In this document: one piece after another, positions 24,165 to 35,700 of the stretch
Numbering within the stretch: position 1 is the first letter of the stretch
How the letters are laid out: the number at the start of each line of letters is the position of its first letter
Source: Cydia pomonella
Taxonomy: Eukaryota; Arthropoda; Insecta; Lepidoptera; Tortricidae
Assembly: GCF_033807575.1 (NCBI RefSeq)
Contig: NC_084717.1
Location: 9,921,692-9,985,691, forward strand
Direction of reading: 5' to 3'
Length of the DNA stretch: 64,000 nucleotides
Made by a program: the position numbers and the translations under genes
The notes under the pieces: model-generated
What the model was told of the DNA's origin: nothing
The model's input: the letters and a program-made list of their open reading frames with translations, nothing else
Database searches by the model: none

Positions 24165-27100
24165 CTTTTCAAAACTGCTGAGATGCCAGGTATCAGACCT
24201 GCATTGGCTGGGATGCTAAGCTATGAAGTTTGCAAAATCTCGATATCGATCCTATTTTCGGACATAGTCTATCAAAACTCTGCCAAATTTAGTTCTAAAA
24301 GATAGAACTGTGAGGATGCTAATGTACTAGGGAGCTGGCTATACAGTACTGCTGAGGTACCGGGTATCAGACCTGCATTGGCTGGGATGCTAAGCCCAGA
24401 CCCAGAACATAGCAATTTCACGATTTTCCGATTAGTTTCAGACATAGTCTTTCAAAACTCTACCAAATTTAGTTATAGAAGATAAAACTGTGTGGATGCT
24501 AATATACTAGGGAGTTGACTATCTAGAACTGCAGGTCCTGTGTATTAGACTTGCATTCGCTGGGATGCTAAGCCCATAACTTAGCAATTTCACGAATTTC
24601 AGAGTAGTATCGGACTAAGTCTGTCAAAACACGGTGAAATTTCGTTCTGGAAGATAAAACTGTGTGTATTCTAGTGCACTAGGAAGCTGGTTATCTAGAA
24701 CTCCTGAGATGCTAGGTATCAGACCAGCTTTCGCTGGGATGCTAAGCTCAGAACTTAGCATTACCTCGATTTCTCTACCATTTTCAGACATAGTCTTTCA
24801 AAACTCTACCAAATTTAGTTCTAGAAGATAGAACTGTGTGTATTTTAGTTCACTAGGGAGCTGGCTATCCAGAACTCCTAAGATGCCGGGTACCAGACCT
24901 GCATTGGCTGGGATGCTAAGCTCAGAACTTTGCAATATCTCGATATCGATACAATTTTCGGACATAGTCTTACAAAACTCTACCAAATTTAGTTCTAGAA
25001 GATAGAACTGTGTGTATTTTAGTTCACTAGGAAGCTGGCTATCTAGAACTGCTGGGATGCTGGGTATCAGACCAGCACTGGCTGGGATGCTAGCTCAAAA
25101 ACTAAGCAATTTCATTATTTTCCGAGTAATTTTAGACTAAGTCTGTCAAAACACGGTGAAATTTTGTTCTAGAAGATAAAATTGTGTGTATTCTAGTGCA
25201 TTAGGAAACTGGCTATATACAACTCCTGAGATGCTAGGTATCAGACTAGCTTTCACTGGGATGCTAAGCTCCGAACTTAGTATTACATCGATTTCGATAC
25301 CTATATCGGACAATCTTCCAAAACTAGGCCAAATTTAGTTCTAGAAGATAGAACTGTGTGTATTTTAGTTGACTAGGGAGCTGGCTATCCAGAACTGCTG
25401 AGATGCCAGGTACCAGACCTGCATTGGCTGGGATGCTAAGCTCAGAACTTTGCAATATCTTGATATCGATACTATTGTCGGACATAGTCTATCAAAACTC
25501 TGCCAAATTTCGTTCTAGAAGACAGAACTGTGTGGATAGTAAGGTACTAGGGAGCTGGCTATCTAGAACTGCTGAGATCCTGGATATTAGACATGCATTC
25601 TCTGGGATGCTAAGCCCAGAACTTAGCAATTTCACGAATTTCAGAGTAGTATCGGACTAAGTCTGTCAAAACACGGTGAAATTTCGTTCTAGAAGATAAA
25701 ACTGTGTGTATTATAGTGCACTAGGAAGCTGGCTATTTAGAACTCTTGAGATGCTAGGTATCAGACCAGCTTTCGCTGGGATGCTAAGCTCAGAACTTAG
25801 CAATATCTCGATATCGATACAATTTTCGGACATAATCTATTAAAACTCTGCCAAAATTAGTTCTAGAAGATAGAACTGTGTGTATTTTGGTTCACTAAGG
25901 AGCTGGCTATCCAGAACTCCTGAGATGCCGGGTACCAGACCTGCATTGGCTGGGATGCTGAGCCCAAAACTTTGCAATATCTCGATATCGATACTATTTT
26001 CGGACATAATCCATCAAAACTCTGCCAAATTTCGTTCTAGAAGATAAAACTGTGTGTATTCTAGTGCACTAGGAAGCTGTCTATCTAGAACTTCTGAGAT
26101 GCTAGGTATCAGACCAGCTTTCGTTGGGATGCTAATCTCAGAACTTAGCATTACATCGATTTCGATACCATTATCGGACATAGTCTTTCAAAACTCTACC
26201 AAATTTAGTTCTAGAAGATAGAACTGTGTGTATTTTAGTTCACTAGGAAGCTGGCTATCTAGAACTGCTGGGATGCTGGGTATCAGACCAGCACTGGCTG
26301 GGATGCTAGCTCAAAAACTAAGCAATTTCATTATTTTCCGAGTAATTTTGGACTAAGTCTGTCAAAACACGGTGAAATTTTGTGCTAGAAGATAAAATTG
26401 TGTGTATTCTAGTGCATTAGGAAACTGGCTATATAGAACTCCCGAGATGCTAGGTATCAGACTAGCTTTCACTGGGATGCTAAGCTCCGAACATAGTATT
26501 ACCTCGATTTCGATACCTATATCGGACAATCTTCCAAAACTAGGCCAAATTTAGTTCTAGAAGATAGAACTGTGTGTATTTTAGTTGACTTGGGAGCTGG
26601 CTATCCAGAACTGCTGAGATGCCAGGTACCAGACCTGCATTGGCTGGGATGCTAAGCTCAGAACTTTGCAATATCTTGATATCGATACTATTGTCGGACA
26701 TAGTCTATCAAAACTCTGCCAAATTTTGTTCTAGAAGACAGAACTGTGCGGATAGTAAGGTACTAGGGAGCTGGCTATCTAGAACTGTTGAGATCCTGGT
26801 TATTAGACATGCATTCTCTGGAATGCTAAGCCCAGAACTTAGCAATTTCACGAATTTCAGAGTAGTATCGGACTAAGTCTGTCAAAACACGGTGAAATTT
26901 CGTTCTAGAAGATTAAACTGTGTGTATTCTAGTGCACTAGGAAGCTGGCTCTTTAGAACTCCTGAGATGCTAGGTATCAGACCAGCTTTCGCTGGGATGC
27001 TAAGCTCAGAACTTAGCAATATCTCGATATCGATACTATTTTCGGACATAATCTATTAAAACTCTGCCAAAATTAGTTATAGAAGATAGAACTGTGTGTA

Positions 27101-29954
27101 TTTTGGTTCACTAAGGAGCTGGCTATCCAGAACTCCTGAGATGCCGGGTACCAGACCTGCATTGGCTGGGATGCTGAGCCCAAAACTTTGCAATATCTCC
27201 ATATCGATACTATTTTCGGACATAATCCATCAAAACTCTGCCAATTTCGTTCTAGAAGATAAAACTGTGTGTATTCTAGTGCACTAGGAACCTTTCTATC
27301 TAGAACTTCTGAGATGCTAGGTATCAGACCGGCTTTCGTTGGGATGCTAAGCTCAGAACTTAGCATTACATCGATTTCGATACCATTATCGGACATAGTC
27401 TTTCAAAACTCTGCCAAACTTAGTTCTAGAAGATAGAACTGTGTGTATTTTAGTTCACTAGGGAGTTGGCTATCCAGAACTGCTGAGATGCCGGGTACCA
27501 GACCTGCATTGGCTGGGATGCTAAGCTCAGAACTTTGCAATATCTCGATATCGATACTATTTTCGGACATAGTCTATCAAAACTCTGCCAAATTTCGTTC
27601 TAGAAGATAAAACTGTGTGTATTCTAGTGCACTAGGAAGCTGTCTATCTAGAACTTCTGAGATGCTAGGTATCAGACCAGCTTTCGTTGGGATGCTAAGC
27701 TCAGAACTTAGCATTACATCGATTTCGATACCATTATCGGACATAGTCTTTCAAAACTCTACCAAATTTAGTTCTAGAAGATAGAACTGTGTGTATTTTA
27801 GTTCACTAGGAAGCTGGCTATCTAGAACTGCTGAGATGCCGCGTACCAGACCTGCATTGGCTGGGATGCTAAGCTCAGAACTTTGCAATATCTCGATATC
27901 GATACTATTTTCGGACATAGTCTATCAAAACTCTGCCAAATTTCGTTCTAGAAGATAGAACTGTGTGGATGCTAATGAACTGGGAAGCTAGCTATCCAAA
28001 ACTGCTGAGATCCTGGGTATTAGATTTGCATTCGCTGGGATGCTAAGCCCAGAACTTAGCAATTTCACGAATTTCAGAGTAGTATCGGACTAAGTCTGTC
28101 AAAACACGGTGAAATTTCATTCTGGAAGATAAAACTGTGTGTATTCTAGTGCACTAGGAAGCTGGCTATCTAGAACTCCTGAGATGCTAGGTATCAGACC
28201 AGCTTTCGCTGGGATGCTAAGCTCAGAACTTAGCATTACCTCGATTTCTCTACCATTTTCAGACATAGTCTTTCAAAACTCTACCAAATTTAGTTCTAGA
28301 AGATAGAACTGTGTGTATTTTAGTTCACTAGGGAGCTGGCTATCCAGAACTCCTAAGATGCCGGGTACCAGACCTGCATTGGCTGGGATGCTAAGCTCAG
28401 AACTTTGCAATATCTCGATATCGATACAATTTTCGGACAAAGTCTTACAAAACTCTACCAAATTTAGTTCTAGAAGATAGAACTGTGTGTATTTTAGTTC
28501 ACTAGGAAGCTGGCTATCTAGAACTGCTGGGATGCTGGGTATCAGACCAGCACTGGCTGGGATGCTAGCTCAAAAACTAAGCAATTTCATTATTTTCCGA
28601 GTAATTTTGGACTAAGTCTGTCAAAACACGGTGAAATTTTGTTCTAGAAGATAAAATTGTGTGTATTCTAGTGCATTAGGAAACTGGCTATATTGAACTC
28701 CTGAGATGCTAGGTATCAGACTAGCTTTCACTGGGATGCTAAGCTCCGAACTTAGTATTACATCGATTTCGATACCTATATCGGACAATCTTCCAAAACT
28801 AGGCCAAATTTAGTCCTAGAAGATAGAACTGTGTGTATTTTAGTTCACTAGGAAGCTGGCTATCTAGAACTGCTGAGATGCCGCGTACCAGACCTGCATT
28901 GGCTGGGATGCTAAGCTCAGAACTTTGCAATATCTCGATATCGATACTATTTTCGGACATAGTCTATCAAAACTCTGCCAAATTTCGTTCTAGAAGATAG
29001 AACTGTGTGGATGCTAATGAACTGGGAAGCTAGCTATCCAAAACTGCTGAGATCCTGGGTATTAGACTTGCATTCGCTGGGATGCTAAGCCCAGAACTTA
29101 GCAATTTCACGAATTTCAGAGTAGTATTGGACTAAGTCTGTCAAAAAACGGTGAAATTTCGTTCTAGAAGATAAAACTCTGTATATTCTAGTGCACTAGG
29201 AAGCTGTCTATCTAGAACTCCTGAGATGCTATGTATCAGACCAACTTTCGCTGGGATGCTAGCTCAAAACTTAACATTTACTCGATTTTTAGACTATTTC
29301 GAACAAAAATCCTTCGGAACTTTTTCAATTTTCATTCTAAAAGATAAAACTGTGTGTTTTCTAATGCACTAGGGAGCGGGCTATCTAGAACTGCTGAGAT
29401 GCTGGGTATCAGATCTGCATCGGCTGGGATGCGATGCTCAGAGCTTAGCATTTACTGGATTTCAAGACTATTTTCGGACAATTTCTATCAAAACTCTGTA
29501 AATATTTCGTTCTAGAAGATAGAACTGTATGTATTCTAATGCACTAGGGAGCTGGCTATCCAGAACTCCTGAGATGCTGGCTGTCAAACCTTGGATTTCA
29601 GCTCGAACTTAGTTTTAGATAGAAGAAACCTACAATTTTTTTTGATGTTCGTATCCCATACATATATGAAAAAAAAATTTTTTACAGTTTTGACTAGAAC
29701 TCATTATAGATCGCCTAGAAATGTTACTAGCTTCCATTTAAATGCTATTTTGAGGCTGTGGAGTGGATAACGGCTGGGATGCTAGTGTGTCAAAATGGGA
29801 AGTTAGCATCTCATTTTCAATTTTCATTTTTTTCGCGTAAATAAGTAGAACTATTAAAAAAAACTACCTAGAACTATAGAACTATTAGGGATGCTACTAG
29901 AACTCTCAAGAAAACTTGAGATGCTAGCACTTGATATGCTAGGTTCACAGACAC
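24165..29954 (-). repeat. Right inverted arm of the 16.9-kb fold-back element
   Basis: About 31 monomers of ~174 bp, reverse-complementary to the left arm, end at ~29,578. A ~376-bp unique terminal block follows and mirrors 13,054-13,430. The arm contains recent internal duplications: frames at 25,403 and 26,619 are near-identical at a distance of 1,216 bp (seven monomers), and frames at 24,798 and 28,273 match at 3,475 bp (twenty monomers). The open frames seen in it are repeat by-products. Confidence 0.85.
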
Positions 29955-29963
29955 CCCTCTGAG
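29955..29963. repeat. Right 9-bp target-site duplication (CCCTCTGAG)
   Basis: Exact copy of 13,045-13,053, directly after the terminal GGTTCACAGACAC. Confidence 0.9.
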
Positions 29964-30294
29964 ACCACCTCATTGCTTGCCCAAGCTCCAAGAAAATGTA
30001 TATTATATACCATCAAATAATATTGCATGTTATAGAATAAGTTACTGTTTATATTAGTCTTTTTATCAATTAAAAATAGAAAATTATATGAAAGCAATAA
30101 TAAAAATTATTCTATATAATTTGAATTAAAATAAATTAAAATTTTGTTTGACTCAAGATAATTATGTAGCCTAGATAAGTAATGTTTAATTCGAAAAATA
30201 ATAATATATGTTATCCCATTAGATGTAAAGTGACATGTAAAATATCAATACCTATATTTTATAAATAAATATTTGATTGATTGATAAATGATTG
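29964..30294 (+). pseudogene. Non-LTR retrotransposon 3' end, continuation after the fold-back insertion
   Basis: This is the right part of the same host retroposon as 12,820-13,053. After the target duplication, the frame that ended in RPSE continues as TTSLLAQAPRK and reaches a stop near 30,027. An AT-rich 3' UTR follows with AATAAA near 30,264. The end is a short tetranucleotide-like tail (TTGATTGATTGATAAATGATTG), typical of CR1/jockey-type 3' ends. The continuity of frame and UTR across 16.9 kb is independent evidence for the insertion boundaries. Confidence 0.65.
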
Positions 30295-31002
30295 CCTCTT
30301 AACATATGCCCTCAGAATAACTTATTCATGATGTTTATCGGTGAGTACCAGGAATTTAGCTTTTTAGATAATTCGCTAGAAACTGAAAAGGGTGCATCAT
30401 CATTGCAATTTAGATAATCTTTTATTGTATTTAAGAATGTACAGCTGTCTATTTATTTTAGTCAGTATGTTGCATTCTAAACATTTCAGTTTTTATAGAT
30501 AATACTTACTTACTCGTACTGCTCGGCAGGGTCCTTGAGGCCTAAGTGCAATAAAAAGGAACTAAAAAAAACAAATGATGGTACGTGACGATGAGGTTAA
30601 AGATAGAACTTATGTCTTAAAACGGCTTTATGTTTCGTATCTGTATCTCTATTAGAGGCGTTCGGCATTTGTCATCACATTAAGGTCATAGTTTTTTTAT
30701 TTAAAAAGGTATTACGGAACGCAAGGATCGAACGACCAATTTATTTATAACCGATGCATTATCGATAATCGCATCGACGGCGTTGATTGCGAGTCAATCG
30801 TAAAATTAACAGTTAGGTACATTCGCATTTAGCGTATCGTAATAATATTATCGCATCGACAAAATTAAAACGAAAGGTGAATGATCGACAGATGTCACGT
30901 GTTAAATTATTGTATCACGAACTTTTTTTTAATACATAACAGCGTTAGTAGGGAGGATACCTGTTATACGCGGTGCTCACGAGGATGTCCGTGAAGTTGA
31001 CC
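30295..31002. other. Unique spacer between the two giant inverted-repeat structures
   Basis: No gene or RNA recognised. Around 30,755-30,900 there is a cluster of CGAT-rich words (TTATCGATAATCGCATCGAC, TTATCGCATCGAC) that look like decayed short repeats. The left terminus of the second structure must lie at or just before 31,003, but without the matching right end it cannot be placed. Confidence 0.5.
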
Positions 31003-32680
31003 GCCCCAAATTGAGTGCCCGCAAATGGCATACCTATATCGTTAGTTCATCGTTAGTTCACGTTAGTTCAGTAGGTTAAATCGTTAGGATCCGACTAAAA
31101 CATGTATTTTTTTTAAAAACAAAATGGTGGGGGCCAACTTCACGCTACCGCCCCAAAACCGATTTTGCGGTTTCTATTAATAAGGATCGATAGATAATCG
31201 TTAATAGACGTTAGTTCAGTATATTAAATCGTTAGGATCCGATTCAAAGTATTTTTTTTTCTTTAAAAAAGTGGGGCGGTCAACTTCACGCTACCGCCCC
31301 AAAATCGATTTTACGGTATCTATTGATTTGAATCGATAGATAATCGTTAGTTGACGTTAGTTCAGTATATGAAATCGTTAGGATCCGATTCTAAGTATTT
31401 TTTTTTCTTTAATAAAGTGGGGCGGTCAACTTCACGCTACCGCCCCAAAACGGAATTTACGGTTTCTATCAATTGGAATCGATAGATAATCGTTAGTTTA
31501 CGTTAGTTCAGTACTTTAAATCGTTAGGATCCGACGTATGACATGTGGGCGAATTTTTTAGTACTGATAGAGCGGGGGGAGCACATTACACAGGCCAGGC
31601 TGCAGCTAAAAACTGTTTTTATGGCTTCAATCAAGTTGAATCGATAGGTAATCGTTAGTTCATCGTTAGTTCATGTTTGTTTAGTATGTGAAATCGTTAG
31701 GATCCGATTCTGAGTTTTTTTATTCATTATTAAGTAAAGTGGGGCGGTCAACTTCACGCTACCGCCCCAAAACGGAATTTACGGTTTCCATCAATTGGAA
31801 TCGATAGATAATCGTTAGTTTACGTTAGTTCAGTACTTTAAATCGTTAGGATCCGACGTATGACATGTGGGCGAATTTTTTAGTACTGATAGAGCGGGGG
31901 GAGCACATTACACAGGCCAGGCTGCAGCTAAAAACTGTTTTTATGGCTTCAATCAAGTTGAATCGATAGGTAAACGTTAGTTCATCGTTAGTTCATGTTT
32001 GTTTAGTATGTGAAATCGTTAGGATCCGATTCCGAGTTTTTTTATTCATTATTAAGTAAAGTGGGGCGGTCAACTTCACGCTACCGCCCCAAAACGGAAT
32101 TTACGGTTTCCATCAATTGGAATCGATAGATAATCGTTAGTTTACGTTAGTTCAGTACTTTAAATCGTTAGGATCCGACGTATGACATGTGGGCGAATTT
32201 TTTAGTACTGATAGACTGGGGGGAGCACATTACACAGGCCAGGCTGCAGCTAAAAACTGTTTTTATGGCTTCAATCAAGTTGAATCGATAGGTAATCGTT
32301 TGTTCATCGTTAGTTCATGTTAGTTTAGTATGTGAAATCGTTAGGATCCGATTCCGAGTTTTTTTATTCATTATTAAGTAAAGTGGGGCGGTCAACTTCA
32401 CGCTACCGCCCCAAAACGGAATTTACGGTTTCTATCAATTGGAATCGATAGATAATCGTTAGTTTACGTAAGTTCAGTACTTTAAATCGTTAGGATCCGA
32501 CGTATGACATGTGGGCGAATTTTTTAGTACTGATAGAGTGGGGGGAGCACATTACACAGGCCAGGCTGCAGCTAAAAACTGTTTTAATGGCTTCAATCAA
32601 GTTGAATCGATAGGTAATCGTTAGTTCATGTTTGTTTAGTATGTGAAATCGTTAGGATCCGATTCTGAGTTGTTTTATCT
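31003..32680 (+). repeat. Tandem array of 146-bp units passing into 322-bp composite units
   Basis: The anchor GTGGGGCGGTCAACTTCACG starts at 31,271, 31,417, 31,739, 32,061 and 32,383, giving spacings of 146, 322, 322 and 322 bp. A diverged earlier copy begins near 31,130. The 322-bp unit is the 146-bp unit plus a 176-bp partner containing GGGGGGAGCACATTACACAG and GGCCAGGCTGCAGCTAAAAA. Both halves carry AAATCGTTAGGATCCGA and share the TAATCGTTAGTT words, so the partner is itself a diverged relative. At 31,003 the anchor appears once inverted (GAAGTTGACCGCCCCA). No coding potential. Confidence 0.85.
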
Positions 32681-32767
32681 TATACCTTTAAACGAGCAAT
32701 TCTTGTATATATATATTTCTGTGATCTCGGAAAAGGATCTAACGATTTCGCTTAAATTTGGTATATG
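32681..32767. repeat. Dispersed repeat at the junction of two arrays (AAACGAGCAATTCTTGTAT)
   Basis: It contains TATACCTTTAAACGAGCAAT, TCTTGTATATATATATTTCT, then GATCTCGGAAAAGGATCTAA and AAATTTGGTATAT. A related but differently arranged copy is at 60,731-60,815, where AAATTTCAGCGAAATCGTTAGA precedes the AAACGAGCAATTCTTGTAT block. The two copies look like the two halves of one palindromic family. It sits exactly where the 322-bp array stops and the 171-bp array starts. Confidence 0.6.
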
Positions 32768-35700
32768 CCCGCAAATGACTTATCTGCCTTGAATAAACAT
32801 AATCAAGTGACGATAATCTGCAAGTAACATCGTAAGGACCCGACTCTGCCTACTTTTTTCAGCCTTCGACCTAGGAGCATATGTTGGGTTATTAAAGTTT
32901 TCAAATATTATTTTTTTCTGGCAAATCTGTTTTGAGCGCCCGCAAATTACTTATCTGCCTTGAATAAACATGATCCAGTGACGATATTCTGCAAGTGGCA
33001 TCGTAAGGACCCGACTCTGACTATTTTTTGCAGTCTTCTACCTGGGAACATATGTTGGGTTATTAAAGTTTTCAAATATTATTTTTTCTGGCAAATCTGT
33101 TTTGAACGCCCGCAAATGACTTATCTGCCTTAATTAAACATGATCCAGTGACGATATTCTGCAAGTGGCATCGTAAGGACCCGACTCTGACTATTTTTTT
33201 CAGCCTTCGACCTGGGAGCATATGTTGGGTTATTAAAGTTTTCAAATATTATTTTTTTCTGGCAAATCTGTTTTGAGCGCCCGTAAATGACTTATCTGCC
33301 TTGAATAAACATGATCCAGTGACGATATTCTGCAAGTGGCATCGTAAGGACCCGACTCTGACTATTTTTTGCAGTCTTCGACCTGGGAACATATGTTGGG
33401 TTATTAAAGTTTTCAAATATTATTTTTTCTGGCAAATCTGTTTTGAACGCCCGCAAATGACTTATCTATCTTGAATAAGCATGGTCCAAAGACGATATTC
33501 TGCAAGTGGCATCGTAAGGACCCGACTCTGACTATTTTTTGCAGCCTTCGACTTAGGAGCATATGTTGGGTTATTAAAGTTTTCAAATATTATTTTTTTC
33601 TGGCAAATCTGTTTTGAGCGCCCGCAAATGACTTATCTGCCTTAATTAAACATGATCCAGTGACGATATTCTGCAAGTGGCATCGTAAGGACCCGACTCT
33701 GACTATTTTTTTCAGCCTTCGACCTGGGAGCATATGTTGGGTTATTAAAGTTTTCAAATATTATTTTTTTCTGGCAAATCTGTTTTGAGCGCCCGCAAAT
33801 TACTTATCTGCCTTGAATAAACATGATCCAGTGACGATATTCTGCAAGTGGCATCGTAAGGACCCGACTCTGACTATTTTTTGCAGTCTTCGACCTGGGA
33901 ACATATGTTGGGTTATTAAAGTTTTCAAATATTATTTTTTCTGGCAAATCTGTTTTGAACGCCCGCAAATGACTTATCTATCTTGAATAAGCATGGTCCA
34001 AAGACGATATTCTGCAAGTGGCATCGTAAGGACCCGACTCTGACTATTTTTTGCAGCCTTCGACTTAGGAGCATATGTTGGGTTATTAAAGTTTTCAAAT
34101 ATTATTTTTTTCTGGCAAATCTGTTTTGAGCGCCCGCAAATGACTTATCTGCCTTAATTAAACATGATCCAGTGACGATATTCTGCAAGTGGCATCGTAA
34201 GGACCCGACTCTGACTATTTTTTTCAGCCTTCGACCTGGGAGCATATGTTGGGTTATTAAAGTTTTCAAATATTATTTTTTTCTGGCAAATCTGTTTTGA
34301 GCGCCCGCAAATGACTTATCTGCCTTGAATAAGCATGATTCCATGATGATATTTTGCAGGTGGCATCGTAAGGACCCGACTCTGACTATTTTTTTCAGCC
34401 TTCGACCTAGGAGCATATGTTGGGTTATTAAAGTTTTCAAATATTATTTTTTTCTGGCAAATCTGTTTTGAGCGCCCGCAAATGACTTATCTATCTTGAA
34501 TAAGCATGGTCCAAAGACGATATTCTGCAAGTGGCATCGTAAGGACCCGACTCTGACTATTTTTTGCAGCCTTCGACTTAGGAGCATATGTTGGGTTATT
34601 AAAGTTTTCAAATATTATTTTTTTCTGGCAAATCTGTTTTGAGCGCCCGCAAATGACTTATCTGCCTTGAATAAACATGATCCAGTGACGATATTCTGCA
34701 AGTGGCATCGTAAGGACCCGACTCTGACTATTTTTTGCAGTCTTCGACCTGGGAACATATGTTGGGTTATTAAAGTTTTCAAATATTATTTTTTCTGGCA
34801 AATTTGTTTTGAACGCCCGCAAATGACTTATCTATCTTGAATAAGCATGGTCCAAAGACGATATTCTGCAAGTGGCATCGTAAGGACCCGACTCTGACTA
34901 TTTTTTGCAGCCTTCGACTTAGGAGCATATGTTGGGTTATTAAAGTTTTCAAATATTATTTTTTTCTGGCAAATCTGTTTTGAGCGCCCGCAAATGACTT
35001 ATCTGCCTTGAATAAACATGATCCAGTGACGATATTCTGCAAGTGGCATCGTAAGGACCCGACTCTGACTATTTTTTTCAGCCTTCGACCTAGGAGCATA
35101 TGTTGGGTTATTAAAGTTTTCAAATATTATTTTTTTCTGGCAAATCTGTTTTGAGCGCCCGCAAATGACTTATCTATCTTGAATAAGCATGGTCCAAAGA
35201 CGATATTCTGCAAGTGGCATCGTAAGGACCCGACTCTGACTATTTTTTGCAGCCTTCGACTTAGGAGCATATGTTGGGTTATTAAAGTTTTCAAATATTA
35301 TTTTTTTCTGGCAAATCTGTTTTGAGCGCCCGCAAATGACTTATCTGCCTTGAATAAGCATGATCCAGTGACGATATTCTGCAAGTAAAATCGTAAGGAC
35401 CCGACTCTGACTATTTTTTTCAGCCTTCGACCTAGGGAGCATATGTTGGGTTATTAAAGTTTTCAAATATTATTTTTTCTGGCAAATCTGTTTTGAACGC
35501 CCGCAAATGACTTATCTATCTTGAATAAGCATGGTCCAAAGACGATATTCTGCAAGTGGCATCGTAAGGACCCGACTCTGACTATTTTTTGCAGCCTTCG
35601 ACTTAGGAGCATATGTTGGGTTATTAAAGTTTTCAAATATTATTTTTTTCTGGCAAATCTGTTTTGAGCGCCCGCAAATGACTTATCTGCCTTAATTAAA

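Larger units (their letters stand above)
13054..29954. mobile_element. Giant Foldback-like transposon, 16.9 kb, with ~174-bp repeats in both inverted arms
   Basis: Termini GTGTCTGTGAACC and GGTTCACAGACAC are perfect inverted repeats, flanked by a 9-bp duplication. The first ~377 bp of each arm are single-copy and mirror each other closely. Internal to that, both arms are tandem ~174-bp monomers in opposite orientation. The arms are collinear: the same distinctive monomer lies 1,493 bp from the left end (14,547) and 1,493 bp from the right end (28,461). Collinearity continues to at least ~4.1 kb, interrupted by a 42-bp duplication present only in the left arm (about 15,880-15,940). Long internally repetitive inverted repeats plus a 9-bp target duplication are the defining traits of Drosophila Foldback (FB) elements. 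No transposase, RT or other enzyme is recognisable in the ~2-kb loops, so it is probably non-autonomous. A Mutator-like (MULE) origin is the other possibility. Confidence 0.85.

Noticed and set aside
14547..28461. Frames with repeated peptides such as SSELSIPANAGL in both arms
   Set aside because: By-products of the ~174-bp monomer. The unit is not in register for long (period varies 172-174), and both strands show comparable frames.
13054..29954. Palindrome as an assembly fold-over artefact
   Set aside because: The arms differ by a 42-bp duplication, many substitutions and different inner structure, and an exact 9-bp target duplication brackets the whole. A mechanical mirror copy would not give this.
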